Positions 33,117 to 42,643 are shown, counted from the first letter of the stretch. The stretch is DNA of 64,000 nt from an uncultured Bacteroidota bacterium (GCA_937861115.1 CALMBD010000304.1:1-64000); one strand, 5' to 3'. Notes: generated from the sequence alone by a model not told the origin. Numbers and translations: made by a program.

Positions 33117-34163
33117 ATGAAAAAAACTACTTTACACATCCTTACTTTTTGTGTGGCGTTCTTGTCGGTGGTGACGTTGAAAGCCCAGGACATTCACTTT
33201 TCACAGTTCTACATGAGTCCGCTCAACCTGAATCCGGCCATGACGGGCGTGATGAACTGTAACCACCGGATTGTGGCCAATTACCGCAATCAATGGTCTT
33301 CCATCCTTAAAAACAATGCCTATAATACGTATTCGGCTTCGTACGACCAGAAACTTCCGGTAGGCCGTTACGATTATTTCGGACTTGGCGGCACCCTTTG
33401 GGGCGATAAAGCCGGCGCTTCCGAATTTGCAACCTTGCAGGCGCGCCTCTCCGGCTCTTACGCCAAAAAAATGGGCGGCTACCGCAAAAAAGCGCACTAT
33501 CTCGTGCTTGGAGCAGATGTGGGTGTGAGCCAGCGCAGCATCAACAGCGCCAACCTGCAATGGCCCAGCCAGAACAACGGCAACGGTCAGTTTGATCCTA
33601 CGAAAGACGGAGAGGTCATCGATGATCCGAACTTCATGTTTGTCGACCTGTCGGCAGGCGCCTTGTGGTTCAGCGTGTTCAGCGAAGATGCCAACCTGTA
33701 TTTCGGCGGTGCTTTCAGCCACCTCAACCGCGCCAATCAGTCGTTCGAAAATCAAAACATTCCGCTGTACAGCAAATTCACGTTCCACGCCGGCGGTGAA
33801 TTCATGATTGCCAAGAAGACCGGTCTGGTACCGGGTGTGGTTACTTTCCTGCAAGGCCCTTCGTTCCAGGTGAACGCCGGTACGTCGTTCAAGTTCCTGC
33901 TCGGCAACAGCCGCCGCCTCAATCAGGCCTTCCTGCTTGGCGCCTGGGCGCGTATGTCGAACAAACTGGATAGTGGAAAATTGATGGACGCCCTGATCAT
34001 CAGCACGCGTTTCGATTACGAAAACTTCACGATCGGATTCAGCTACGATATCAACACATCGAGCCTGAACACGGCTACCAATGGTAACGGGTCTTTCGAG
34101 TTTTCGCTGGTGTACAAAATCTGCGGCCCGGAACGCCGTGGCGTTTACTGTCCGAATTTCTGA
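33117..34163 (+). CDS. PorP/SprF-family type IX secretion system outer-membrane protein
   Basis: A 348-residue protein with a signal peptide (about 5-23), then the family hallmark Q-D-I-H-F-S-Q-F-Y-M-S-P-L-N-L-N-P-A-M and N-Y-R-N-Q-W. A beta-barrel follows, ending in F-E-F-S-L-V-Y-K-I-C. PorP/SprF proteins serve in type IX secretion and gliding, many as partners of specific surface adhesins. It has no adjacent gld or por genes and stands alone between a promoter region and a strong terminator, so it is one of the dispersed paralogues. The ATG at 33117 gives the complete signal peptide. Confidence 0.92.
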   Translation: MKKTTLHILTFCVAFLSVVTLKAQDIHFSQFYMSPLNLNPAMTGVMNCNHRIVANYRNQWSSILKNNAYNTYSASYDQKLPVGRYDYFGLGGTLWGDKAGASEFATLQARLSGSYAKKMGGYRKKAHYLVLGADVGVSQRSINSANLQWPSQNNGNGQFDPTKDGEVIDDPNFMFVDLSAGALWFSVFSEDANLYFGGAFSHLNRANQSFENQNIPLYSKFTFHAGGEFMIAKKTGLVPGVVTFLQGPSFQVNAGTSFKFLLGNSRRLNQAFLLGAWARMSNKLDSGKLMDALIISTRFDYENFTIGFSYDINTSSLNTATNGNGSFEFSLVYKICGPERRGVYCPNF

Positions 34164-34187
34164 TTTTTTTCGATACCCCGGCCTGTT

Positions 34188-34227
34188 AAAAGATTTCCGA
34201 ACGCTTGTTTGCGCCGGAAATCTTTTT
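34188..34227 (+). terminator. Terminator after the porP/sprF-family gene
   Basis: A perfect 12-base stem (34188-34199 with 34215-34226) has a 15-base loop and is followed by a T-rich tract. Confidence 0.72.
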
Positions 34228-34319
34228 CATTTTTGCCAATTAAGTTGTAAAAGTAACGTTGGGTAATAACCCTCCATTTTGAAGCGTCGTTTATCCGCAA
34301 ATTCTAAAACGAAAAATAT

Positions 34320-34793
34320 ATGTTTGGCAGCAACAAAAACACTGACGAAGTAAAAGCGGCCCCGGCTTCCACATCAAATGCCCTGAATGCTCTGGCAAAA
34401 GGCACTGTTGTAGAAGGCTCCATTCGTTGTGACAGCGACCTCCGCGTAGACGGTATGATCAAGGGAAAACTTACCTGTCAGGCAAAAGTAATTATCGGGC
34501 CGACGGGATCTGTTGAAGGCGAAATACGCTGTCAAAATGCCGTTATTGAAGGGCGCTTTAAAGGTAACCTGCAAGTATCTGAATTGCTTAACGTTCGCGA
34601 AACGGCAGAAGTAGACGGTGAGATCACCACCAATAAACTTTTGGTGCAAAGCGGTGCGCGCTTCAATGTCTCCTGCAAAATGGAGATAGGATCATCCAAC
34701 GGCGCCGCCAAATCTCTTGACCTAAAAGAGTCGAACAATGCCGCAACCACAGCCGGCAAAGTCTCCGGAGGAAAAGAAGAAGTCCGCAATTAA
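34320..34793 (+). CDS. Bactofilin (polymer-forming cytoskeletal protein)
   Basis: A 157-residue protein. The core (about 28-125) is the right-handed beta-helical bactofilin domain, visible as short repeats: G-T-V-V-E-G-S-I-R, D-L-R-V-D-G-M-I-K-G, G-S-V-E-G-E-I-R and A-E-V-D-G-E-I-T. Unstructured ends flank it. Bactofilins polymerise without nucleotide and scaffold cell-shape or envelope enzymes. The 3' end overlaps the start of the AtpZ/AtpI gene by 56 bases in another frame, an arrangement often seen in Bacteroidota next to ATP-synthase genes. Confidence 0.92.
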   Translation: MFGSNKNTDEVKAAPASTSNALNALAKGTVVEGSIRCDSDLRVDGMIKGKLTCQAKVIIGPTGSVEGEIRCQNAVIEGRFKGNLQVSELLNVRETAEVDGEITTNKLLVQSGARFNVSCKMEIGSSNGAAKSLDLKESNNAATTAGKVSGGKEEVRN

Positions 34794-34980
34794 GTCCGTC
34801 GCCAAATATGGCGGTATGGCGTTCCAGTTGCTGGGCGCCTGTTTGGCCGGGGTTTTCATTGGGCGGTGGCTTGATGCGTACTGGCAACTTGAACGCCCAA
34901 CCTGGGCTGTTTTTTTGACCATATTCTTCATGATAGCTGCCTTGTATGGACTGTACCGGCAACTTTTGCGTGATTTCTAA
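34738..34980 (+). CDS. AtpZ/AtpI-family ATP synthase assembly-type protein
   Basis: An 80-residue protein with a basic N-terminus and two transmembrane helices (about 27-45 and 56-74) containing G-x-F-I-G-R-W-L-D, typical of the AtpZ/AtpI group. Members assist c-ring assembly or Mg/Ca transport for F-type ATP synthase. Its start overlaps the bactofilin gene. The expected atpB and atpE genes do not follow, although a second AtpI-like membrane protein does. It ends 11 bases before a stable hairpin. Confidence 0.82.
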   Translation: MPQPQPAKSPEEKKKSAIKSVAKYGGMAFQLLGACLAGVFIGRWLDAYWQLERPTWAVFLTIFFMIAALYGLYRQLLRDF

Positions 34981-34991
34981 TTTTTTCTGCT

Positions 34992-35030
34992 CGTCCTATG
35001 GCTGTTGAGGCCATAGGACGATTTTGTTTT
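34992..35030 (+). terminator. Hairpin/terminator between AtpZ-like and following gene
   Basis: A perfect 11-base stem (34992-35002 with 35010-35020), a seven-base loop and a following T-rich tract. It sits inside what would be expected to be a continuous operon, so it may attenuate rather than end transcription. Confidence 0.65.
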
Positions 35031-35045
35031 TCAGATATTCGCCTC

Positions 35046-35426
35046 ATGGATGCAAAGACCTTTTTTAAATGGCTCGCCGTTGTGACGCTGGGCACCGGTT
35101 TGATTTTGGCCGGACTGCATAATTTTATTCCTCCGGCACAGGCGCACGGAAAGTTTGCGGTAGCGACGCTGCTGCTGTTTGTACTGGTATGTGTTGCCTT
35201 GTTTTTTGCAGGATCGGGCGCCGCCCGCAGCAAAAGCAGGGTGGCATTTATCAATCTTGTGTCTGCTTCGGTATTTGGCAAGATGGTGATCGCCATCGCT
35301 TTTCTATTTTTGTACCAGCGCGCGACAAAACCCGAAAATGAGTGGTTTGTAGGCATTTTTCTGTTGTGCTATATCACGTATACCGCTTTTGAAGTCTGGT
35401 TTATGACCCGGCTTGCCAAAACCTGA
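35046..35426 (+). CDS. Four-helix membrane protein, AtpI-like position
   Basis: A 126-residue protein with four predicted transmembrane helices (about 8-25, 38-58, 70-92 and 100-120) and no enzymatic motif. In many Bacteroidota a protein of this size and topology stands between atpZ and atpB, so an ATP-synthase accessory role is a reasonable guess. The longer frame from 34998 starts inside the hairpin, so the ATG at 35046 is used. Here a DinB gene follows instead of atpB. Confidence 0.68.
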   Translation: MDAKTFFKWLAVVTLGTGLILAGLHNFIPPAQAHGKFAVATLLLFVLVCVALFFAGSGAARSKSRVAFINLVSASVFGKMVIAIAFLFLYQRATKPENEWFVGIFLLCYITYTAFEVWFMTRLAKT

Positions 35427-35442
35427 TCAAGAATACATTGCT

Positions 35443-35970
35443 ATGAAACGACCAAAGAGTGGAGAGTACGCTCCTTTCCATGAAAACTATCTCAAACTCC
35501 TGCCGCCGCGCGGCACGGCGCAAAGCCTGCTGAGAAGCTCGTTCAGGAATGCGCAGCAGGTTTTTTCTGCATTGCCGGAAGAAATGGGAGACTTTTCCTA
35601 TCAGCCGGGCAAATGGACCATCAAACAGATGCTCGTACACCTGATCGACTCGGAACGGGTTTTTTCCTACCGCATTTTGTCGTTTATACGCGGCGACCGG
35701 ATTGCGCTTCCGGGATTCAACCAGGACATCTGGATGGAGGAGGTGAACCCTTCGGGCCGGACCATAAAAGACCTGCTCAAGGAATGGAAGGCCGTGCGCG
35801 ACAACACGTTGTTTCTGTTGAAACAGTGTACCGAAGAGCAATCAAAATTTCTCGGAACGGCCAGCGGCTGGAAGGTGACATCAAGAGCGTTGTTTTTCGT
35901 GATCGTCGGCCACCAGATACACCACATGAATGTCCTGCATGAAAAATACCTGTACAACCCGGTAGATTAG
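35443..35970 (+). CDS. DinB/YfiT-family putative metal-dependent protein
   Basis: A 175-residue four-helix-bundle protein of the DinB superfamily. The three metal-binding histidines are visible in M-L-V-H-L-I-D-S-E and in V-G-H-Q-I-H-H-M-N-V-L-H-E. K-W-T-I-K-Q ahead of the first His is also typical. Relatives include thiol transferases acting with bacillithiol or mycothiol, but most are uncharacterised. The gene begins 16 bases after the membrane protein gene; the ATG at 35443 gives the family start. The substrate is unknown. Confidence 0.87.
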   Translation: MKRPKSGEYAPFHENYLKLLPPRGTAQSLLRSSFRNAQQVFSALPEEMGDFSYQPGKWTIKQMLVHLIDSERVFSYRILSFIRGDRIALPGFNQDIWMEEVNPSGRTIKDLLKEWKAVRDNTLFLLKQCTEEQSKFLGTASGWKVTSRALFFVIVGHQIHHMNVLHEKYLYNPVD

Positions 35971-35992
35971 ACCGGCGGCCGTACACATTGGG

Positions 35993-37804
35993 TTAGCCCT
36001 TCATGGCGAAAATATCTGCCACTTCTTTTTCGTACCTGGCGAGTAATGGCCCGCGTCGAAGTTTGAGTGTGGGCGTCAGCAGGCCGTTTTCAGGTGTCCA
36101 GGCGTCGTGCAACAGCCGGAATGCCCTTATTTTTTCAATGGTCCCGAGCCGTTCTTCATTGATGCGATCCACTTCCTGTTGGAACAACTTTTCGACCTTG
36201 GGATTCAGCACCATAAACTGTTCTGAGGTCCAGTGTACGTTGTTTTCGGCGCACCAGGCTTCCAGATAGGAAAAATTCGGCACCAGCAGTGCGCCGACAA
36301 AGGGCTGGTTGAGACCTACAACCAAGGCATGGCTGATGAAGGGGGATGTTTGGAGTTGTTGTTCCACGAATGCGGGCGCCACAAACTTCCCGCTGGTTGT
36401 TTTGAACAGTTCGTTTTTTCGACCCGTAACCCGAAGAAAGCGTTTGTACTCAAATTTACCCAGGTCGCCGGTTTTGAACCAGCCGTCTGCCGTAAAACGA
36501 GCGGCAGTTTCTTCGGGGAGGTTGAAGTAGCCGCTCATGATATTGGGCCCTTTTACTTCTATTTCACCGTCATTTTCCGGTGCTTCAGGGTCGGCCTCGC
36601 CGATTCGAACATCAACGCCGGGAGCCGGTATCCCGACCGTCCCGAAATGCACTCCCCCGGGTTCAAACCTGTTGAAGGCGATGACGGGGCTGGTTTCAGT
36701 AAGACCGTAGCCTTCGCGCACGTCTATTCCGGCAGCCGAAAACAACCTGCCAAGGCGTGGCTGCAGTGCCGCCGCGCCCACAGCGATATATTGAATACGC
36801 CCGCCCATGCGCTTTCGCCAGTGCCGGAACACGAACAGGTCGGCAAGCAGACGCTTGAAAAAATAATCTACCGGCATATCCCGTTCGCCGGAATAAGGAA
36901 AACGCTCACCCAGTCGAATCGCCCAATCCATTATTTTCCTGCGCAAAATGCCCGATTTGTTTCGCTCATCGAGCAGGCGTTCGTACATCCGCTCCAGCAC
37001 CCGTGGCACGGCCGTGAAAAAATGCGGACGCACTTCAGGTAATATCCGGGGCAGGTGTTCTACGGCTTCTGCGTACCAAACTCCGGCGCCGGCAGCCTGG
37101 TACACGTAGGTCACCATGCGTTCAAAAATATGACTCAGCGGCAGGAAACTGACGGCAGTAATGTCGGGACCAACCGGAACGATGGCCAGCACAGATTTTA
37201 CATTACTGACAATGTTAAGGTGCGAGAGCATGACCCCCTTGGGCATGCCGGTTGTGCCGGAGGTGTATAACAGGGTCGCCAGGTCGCTTTCGCGGATACT
37301 GTCGCGCAAATACTGTATTTTTTCAAGATCACGATTTTCGGGTTCAACAGCCAGCGCGTTCCAATAAATCACGGCGCCCTGTTCCGGATCCCGGAGTTTT
37401 TCAAAAGAGAAAATGAATTCCAGTCCGGGGCCTGCCGCGCGGAGTTTTTCCAGCATATTCTCGTTGCTGACAAAGCAGGCTTTCATGCCTGAATCGCGTA
37501 TGATATGCGCGATCTCGTCGGGCCGGGCCGTGGCGTGTATCGGCACGGGAATGATACCGGTCTGGAGCATCGCTCCGTCGGCGATAACCCACTTCGGACT
37601 GCCGCAATGAGCCAGAACGCCTACTTTGTCGCCTTTGTGGAGTCCGCGGTGCAGAAGCCCTGCACTGATTTTATTTCGTTCGGCGAGGAGTTCGGCCGTA
37701 CTCCAGGTCTGCCAGGCATCATGCTCCCGGCCCGCCATTGCCATTTGCTGCGGAAACCGTTTTTGCTGATAGTCAAGGATATCGAAGAGCCTGGTAAAAT
37801 CCAT
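35993..37804 (-). CDS. Long-chain fatty acid-CoA ligase (AMP-forming)
   Basis: A 603-residue adenylate-forming enzyme of the FAA1/FadD15 group. The phosphate loop is Y-T-S-G-T-T-G-M-P-K-G, the A5 motif G-Y-G-L-T-E-T-S-P, then W-F-K-T-G-D-L-G and the C-terminal lysine region G-R-K-N-E-L-F-K-T-T-S-G-K. It activates fatty acids to acyl-CoA through an acyl-AMP. It lies four bases downstream of the UMF1-type permease gene on the same strand, so the two are likely cotranscribed. No other beta-oxidation gene is nearby. Confidence 0.93.
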   Translation of the reverse strand: MDFTRLFDILDYQQKRFPQQMAMAGREHDAWQTWSTAELLAERNKISAGLLHRGLHKGDKVGVLAHCGSPKWVIADGAMLQTGIIPVPIHATARPDEIAHIIRDSGMKACFVSNENMLEKLRAAGPGLEFIFSFEKLRDPEQGAVIYWNALAVEPENRDLEKIQYLRDSIRESDLATLLYTSGTTGMPKGVMLSHLNIVSNVKSVLAIVPVGPDITAVSFLPLSHIFERMVTYVYQAAGAGVWYAEAVEHLPRILPEVRPHFFTAVPRVLERMYERLLDERNKSGILRRKIMDWAIRLGERFPYSGERDMPVDYFFKRLLADLFVFRHWRKRMGGRIQYIAVGAAALQPRLGRLFSAAGIDVREGYGLTETSPVIAFNRFEPGGVHFGTVGIPAPGVDVRIGEADPEAPENDGEIEVKGPNIMSGYFNLPEETAARFTADGWFKTGDLGKFEYKRFLRVTGRKNELFKTTSGKFVAPAFVEQQLQTSPFISHALVVGLNQPFVGALLVPNFSYLEAWCAENNVHWTSEQFMVLNPKVEKLFQQEVDRINEERLGTIEKIRAFRLLHDAWTPENGLLTPTLKLRRGPLLARYEKEVADIFAMKG

Positions 37805-37808
37805 TTTG

Positions 37809-39143
37809 TCAATGGTTATTCATTTTCATCCTTTTGATACTGACTGTAGCCAGGACGAGCAAACTGAGCACAAAGAACATTCCCATCGCCGCGACGCTGT
37901 TGCGCATACCGCCCGTGATCTGTTCTACAAAACCAAATACAAACGTACCGGCTACGGTGGAAACTTTGTCCATCACATCGTAAAAGCTGAAAAAAGAAGC
38001 GGTGTCAGGGGTGTTTTCGGGCAGCAGTTTGGCATAGGTCGCACGGGAAAGTGACTGAATGCCGCCCATAACCAGGCCCACGGCGACGGCCAGGAGATAA
38101 AAGTCGAGGCCCGTTCTTACAAAATAACCGGTGATACAAATGCCTGTCCAGACCGCCAGCATAACCATAATTGAAAATTTGTTGCCCTTGCGGCCCGACA
38201 GTTTGGCGGATGCCCAGGCCCCGCCGATGGCTACGATCTGGAGGATCAGAATGAGGAAGATCAGTTTCGTTGTATCAAACCCCAGTTCTTTTTCCGCAAA
38301 AACAGAGGCGAGAAAGAGCACTGCCTGCACGCCTGCGTTGTAGCAAAAGAAAGCGAACAGAAAAGCCTTGGTATTGGTATCTCCACTGACGACGCGCCAG
38401 ACCTTCCGCAGCTCTTCATAGCCCCTGGTCAGCAGATTTTCGCGTGTCTCCGGCGGCGTATCGTCGGGCAGGCGGCGCAGCGGGATCTGGGCGAAGCCGA
38501 TCCACCACAGTCCCACCATCACAAAGGCCGTCGGTACAGCGTGTATCCCGTCGGAGAAGCCGAACCAACCGTAATTCATAATAACGATCAAATTGGTAAT
38601 CAGCAGGATAACACTTCCAATAAAGCCGTAGCTGAATCCTTTGGCGCTAACGTCGTCGTAGCGGTCCTCCGTTGCGATCAGGGGTAAAAAGGAATTATAA
38701 AATACAATACCGCCCGCAAATCCGATCGTGGCCATGATAAATCCCGTCACCCCTATCCAGAGGGTAGACATCCCGGTGAAGAAAACCAGCGAGATACATG
38801 CCAGCGACCCGACCAGGGTGAAAAAGCGCAGGAAGGATTTTTTCTTCCCGCCGTAATCGGCAATGCCCGACAGGATGGGCGACAGGGCTGCGATAATCAG
38901 GTAAGCCAGCGCAATACTCCAGGCATACAGGGTACTGTCCGACATCCGGATACCGAGTATATTTACCGTATCGTCTGTCAGCGTAAGAAAATAACCGGGA
39001 AAAATGGCGACGGTAATGACCAGCGCATAGGCGCTGTTCGCCCAGTCAAAAAAGGCCCATCCGGTGATGATACGTTCATCGTTTTTGGGGGCTAACGGCA
39101 ATGACAATCGGGCAGGTGCTTCCACGTTGAGTATGTTTTCCAA
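37809..39143 (-). CDS. UMF1-family MFS permease
   Basis: A 444-residue protein with about 12 transmembrane helices and the UMF1/Atg22 start I-T-G-W-A-F-F-D-W-A-N-S-A-Y. UMF1 members are widespread in Bacteroidota; the founding eukaryotic relative exports amino acids from vacuoles, while bacterial substrates are unknown. It is immediately followed by an acyl-CoA ligase gene, hinting at lipid or organic-acid handling, but that is speculation. Upstream, 194 bases separate it from the GH20 gene. Confidence 0.88.
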   Translation of the reverse strand: MENILNVEAPARLSLPLAPKNDERIITGWAFFDWANSAYALVITVAIFPGYFLTLTDDTVNILGIRMSDSTLYAWSIALAYLIIAALSPILSGIADYGGKKKSFLRFFTLVGSLACISLVFFTGMSTLWIGVTGFIMATIGFAGGIVFYNSFLPLIATEDRYDDVSAKGFSYGFIGSVILLITNLIVIMNYGWFGFSDGIHAVPTAFVMVGLWWIGFAQIPLRRLPDDTPPETRENLLTRGYEELRKVWRVVSGDTNTKAFLFAFFCYNAGVQAVLFLASVFAEKELGFDTTKLIFLILILQIVAIGGAWASAKLSGRKGNKFSIMVMLAVWTGICITGYFVRTGLDFYLLAVAVGLVMGGIQSLSRATYAKLLPENTPDTASFFSFYDVMDKVSTVAGTFVFGFVEQITGGMRNSVAAMGMFFVLSLLVLATVSIKRMKMNNH

Positions 39144-39337
39144 ATTTGTTCCGGTAAATGTAATACGTATGTGCCACTAGTGGGTCGTCCAGTGGTGTTT
39201 GGGAAATATCTCGCAATAAGGAGGTTCGCGGCGGCAAAAACCAAAAAGGAGTATACCTTTTTCATGGGGTGAGCATTTAAACCTGGACGAAATGTGCTTT
39301 TATCACCAACCAGATAAATGCCGGATTGGGCAGTGGG

Positions 39338-41656
39338 TTATTCCACGATAACTTCATCTACAAACAGCCATGCACCGTTGCCGGCCCCCGGCGCACCGGG
39401 CGGTATCACGCCGAACGTCGTGGCCACAAATTTCAGGTACCGTGCCGAGGCGCCGGGGGTATCCAGCCGAACCGTTTCAACAGTAATACCGTTCATGCTT
39501 TCTGCCGGAATATCCTGCCGGGCCAGCAGTTTGAACTGTTGACCGTCGTCGGAGCCATACACCTCGACGCCTTTGGGTGGATATATCCACGACACCTTGC
39601 TATTGACGAAGTGGGTGGTCACTGTACTGATTGATGTTGTCGCGCCCAGGTCGATCACCGGGTCGATATCATGATTGACCAGACCCACCCAACTGCCCCA
39701 GGTCTTCGCGTTGCCCGTCACACCATTGGTGAGTGCAAATTGCTCACCGCCGGTATACTGGTCGGGTATCCGCGGCATGGTATAAGGTTTTCCGCTTGCC
39801 TTGTGTACGAGATATTGCACGGTTTTTACCTTTCCCTGTTGCTGATTTGCCTCAAAAACCGCCGCTTTTACTGTTGTGCTGGTAGCGATCGCAAACGGGG
39901 CGTCATACTTTTTTGATTTGTGCGTCGGTTCTTTTCCATCTGTGGTGTACCTGATCTCCATATCTGTGGCAACGGTGCTGAGACTCACCTTACTGTTTGA
40001 AAAGGACGCCAGGACATCGAAATAACTTTTTGCGTAGTTGACGCCCAGTGCGTCCAGCCGCGCGAAGTGTACCCCGAGCCGCTGTGCAAAATCCGGCCAG
40101 TTTCTTTTGTTTTTTGACGTCCATAACACCTCCGAAAGGGCGCACACACGCGGATAGGCCATATATTCCACATAATCCGGGGTGGTCATATATTCTGTCC
40201 ACACATTGGCCTGGGCGCCGAGGATAAAAACGGCTTCGTCGGATGTAAGCGCATCCGGGACGGGTTCGTATCCGTAAACTTTTTCGAGCGTTGTATAGCC
40301 TCCGATCGCAGTAGGCTCCGTTGCCGGATCACTTTGGTAATAATCGAAATACACATGCGAGCCGGGGGTCATCACGACATCGTGATGCGCCTTTGCGGCG
40401 GCAATGCCGCCTTCGGTGCCGCGCCAGCTCATGACGGTAGCATTCGGCGCGAGACCTCCTTCCAGTATTTCATCCCAGCCGATGAGTTTTTTACCGTGCC
40501 TGGCAAGCATCACCTCCGCACGGTGGATAAAGTAGCTCTGCAACTCGTGCGCATCTTTCAGCCCTTCATCTTTCATTCTTTTCCGACATTTCGGGCATGC
40601 TTCCCATTTTGTTTTGGGACATTCATCGCCGCCGATGTGCACATATGGGCCGGGGAACAGGGCGACAACTTCATTCAATACATTGTCTATAAAATCAAAA
40701 GTCTGCTCGTTGCCTGCGCAGAACACATCGTCGAATACTCCCCATGTTGTCTCCGTTGAATAAGGGCCGCCGGTGCAACCCAGTTCCGGATAAGCCGCCA
40801 GTGCCGCCAGTGCGTGACCGGGCATTTCGATTTCCGGTATGATGGTTACAAACCGGTTGCTTGCGTATGCCACCACATCTTTTATTTCTTCCTGCGTATA
40901 GTACCCGCAGTATGATTTCCCGTCGAATCGCTGCGGCTGGTCGGAATAATGCCCGATCAGGGTCTCGTTTCTGCAGGCAGCCACAGTTTGCAGTTTCGGA
41001 TATTTCTTGATCTCGATACGCCAGCCCTGATCCTCCGTCAGGTGCCAGTGGAAGGTGTTGAGCTTGTGGGTCGCCAGCAGGTCGATGTATTTTTTGATAA
41101 AAGCAACCGGAAAAATATGCCGACCCACGTCGAGATGAAGTCCGCGATACCGGAACCGGGGCGCATCTTCGACAACACAGCACGTGGCGGTCCAGGCAGC
41201 GGGTGCGATTGTCCTGGCTGTGTTGTTGAAAGCGGGCGGGAAAATTTGCCGGAGTGTTTGCACGGCATAAAAAGCCCCGGCAGCCGTCTGCGCGCGGATG
41301 TAGATGGCGTTTTGGGTGACTTCAAGTTTATAGCCTTCCGGACTGGCGATGTTTTGGTCGGGTAAAAAATATATGGCGTTGGGCCTCGGATCACGCATCT
41401 CTTTTTTCAGGTGCTGGCTCACCAGTTGATAGCCCGTGCTCTGGTGCGCGATGATCATAAAATATTGCGCTGCGGTTTCCCAGTCTGTTTTGCCTTCGGG
41501 TATATATATGCGGGTATCCGCATTCAGGGTGAAAACTCCGTCGCCGGCTTCGGCGAGGGCGGGCTGGGGAACAATGTTTAGGGCCGGCTTCTGGCAGTTA
41601 CTGCTTGAGAATAGCATCATAAATAGGAGAAAGGCGAAATATTTATGCGGGTTCAT
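39338..41656 (-). CDS. GH20 beta-N-acetylhexosaminidase
   Basis: A 772-residue exported enzyme with a hydrophobic leader and a possible lipobox at C21. It has a GH20b domain (about 25-160), the catalytic GH20 barrel (about 165-510, with R-G-L-H-L-D-V-G-R-H and the catalytic pair D344-E345 in H-I-G-G-D-E), and a chitobiase-like C-terminal domain (about 540-620). An F5/8 type C carbohydrate-binding-like domain (about 640-772) follows. It removes terminal GlcNAc or GalNAc from chitin oligomers, peptidoglycan or glycoproteins. There is no type IX sorting domain at the end. It stands alone, not in a polysaccharide-utilisation locus. Confidence 0.93.
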   Translation of the reverse strand: MNPHKYFAFLLFMMLFSSSNCQKPALNIVPQPALAEAGDGVFTLNADTRIYIPEGKTDWETAAQYFMIIAHQSTGYQLVSQHLKKEMRDPRPNAIYFLPDQNIASPEGYKLEVTQNAIYIRAQTAAGAFYAVQTLRQIFPPAFNNTARTIAPAAWTATCCVVEDAPRFRYRGLHLDVGRHIFPVAFIKKYIDLLATHKLNTFHWHLTEDQGWRIEIKKYPKLQTVAACRNETLIGHYSDQPQRFDGKSYCGYYTQEEIKDVVAYASNRFVTIIPEIEMPGHALAALAAYPELGCTGGPYSTETTWGVFDDVFCAGNEQTFDFIDNVLNEVVALFPGPYVHIGGDECPKTKWEACPKCRKRMKDEGLKDAHELQSYFIHRAEVMLARHGKKLIGWDEILEGGLAPNATVMSWRGTEGGIAAAKAHHDVVMTPGSHVYFDYYQSDPATEPTAIGGYTTLEKVYGYEPVPDALTSDEAVFILGAQANVWTEYMTTPDYVEYMAYPRVCALSEVLWTSKNKRNWPDFAQRLGVHFARLDALGVNYAKSYFDVLASFSNSKVSLSTVATDMEIRYTTDGKEPTHKSKKYDAPFAIATSTTVKAAVFEANQQQGKVKTVQYLVHKASGKPYTMPRIPDQYTGGEQFALTNGVTGNAKTWGSWVGLVNHDIDPVIDLGATTSISTVTTHFVNSKVSWIYPPKGVEVYGSDDGQQFKLLARQDIPAESMNGITVETVRLDTPGASARYLKFVATTFGVIPPGAPGAGNGAWLFVDEVIVE

Positions 41657-41707
41657 GACAAATTAATTTTTCAAAACATCAAATATGCGGCTGCCGGGAA
41701 GTGAGGC

Positions 41708-42634
41708 TCAACAAATCACAGCGCCTTCCTGGTTTACCGGCGAAATGAATATTTCACTTTCCGTTTTATGCCGGGCAAAGGCCTTCTGCATGGCAAGGCC
41801 GGCATTTTCGGCGGCCAGGCTATTGGCGCTCAAGGCAAAAACAGAAGGGCCGGCGCCGGAGATACTGCACCCCAGTACCCCCTCCGCCAACGCCGCTTCC
41901 TTCACGTCATAAAATCCGGGAATCAGCCCGGCCCGTTGCGGTTCGATGATCTCGTCGCGCAAGCTGCGCCCGATCAGGCCAATGTCGCCATTGAACAATC
42001 CTACGATAAAACCGCCTACGTTGGCGCTTTGGCGGACGAACTGTTCCATACCAACTTCCGGCTTCAGGATAGCCCGGGCGCTTTTGGTCAGAATCTCGAC
42101 ATGCGGATAAACAACGGTGATGTAAAGGCCGCGTGGCACGTGCAGGCGATGCACGTCGAGGGTGGCGCCATCGCGAATAAGTACGATACCGCCGAGCAGC
42201 GACGGCGCTACATTATCAGTGATAAAACTGCCTGTCGCGACCTGTTCGCCTTCGCAGGCAAAAGGCAGCAAGTCTCGTTTACTCAACCCTGTTCGCAACA
42301 ATTCACTTACGGCAAAAACGGCTGCCACGGCGCTGGCTGCGCTGCTGCCGAGACCGCTGCCAAAGGGCATTTTTTTATGTATTTCCAGTTCGATTCCCCG
42401 TCCTGCTTCGCCGAGATATTGCAGCAGGTGCAGCGCCGCGACGCCTGCGGTATTTTTTTCCACCTCATAAGGGAGTTTACCCTGGTGGCCTGTAATTTTG
42501 GTAATGCGCAAGCCCGGTGTATCGCTTTTTCGCGCGATCACTTCATCGCCCGGGCGCTCCAGCGCCATGCCCAAAATATCGAAACCCACGCCTATGTTGC
42601 CGACGGTCGCCGGCGCAAATGCCTTGATGCCCAA
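41708..42634 (-). CDS. thrB: Homoserine kinase
   Basis: A 308-residue GHMP kinase. The ATP loop is P-F-G-S-G-L-G-S-S-A-A-S-A, the N-terminal motif is A-P-A-T-V-G-N-I-G-V-G-F-D, and the C-terminal GHMP motif is I-S-G-A-G-P-S-V-F-A. It phosphorylates L-homoserine in threonine synthesis. In most Bacteroidota thrB lies between thrA and thrC; here neither is adjacent, with a hexosaminidase gene downstream and an inverted heptanucleotide repeat upstream, so the gene is detached from its pathway. Confidence 0.94.
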   Translation of the reverse strand: MGIKAFAPATVGNIGVGFDILGMALERPGDEVIARKSDTPGLRITKITGHQGKLPYEVEKNTAGVAALHLLQYLGEAGRGIELEIHKKMPFGSGLGSSAASAVAAVFAVSELLRTGLSKRDLLPFACEGEQVATGSFITDNVAPSLLGGIVLIRDGATLDVHRLHVPRGLYITVVYPHVEILTKSARAILKPEVGMEQFVRQSANVGGFIVGLFNGDIGLIGRSLRDEIIEPQRAGLIPGFYDVKEAALAEGVLGCSISGAGPSVFALSANSLAAENAGLAMQKAFARHKTESEIFISPVNQEGAVIC

Positions 42635-42643
42635 AATAATGTG

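Noticed and set aside
39092..39265. A 57-codon minus-strand frame starting with a signal-like sequence (M-K-K-V-Y-S-F-L-V-F-A-A-A), between the hexosaminidase and permease genes, with a weak AAAAAGG/CCTTTTT hairpin at its start
   Set aside because: It overlaps the start of the permease gene in another frame, lacks a ribosome-binding or promoter signal, and has no similarity I recognise. It may be a remnant of an exported protein, but the evidence is too thin.
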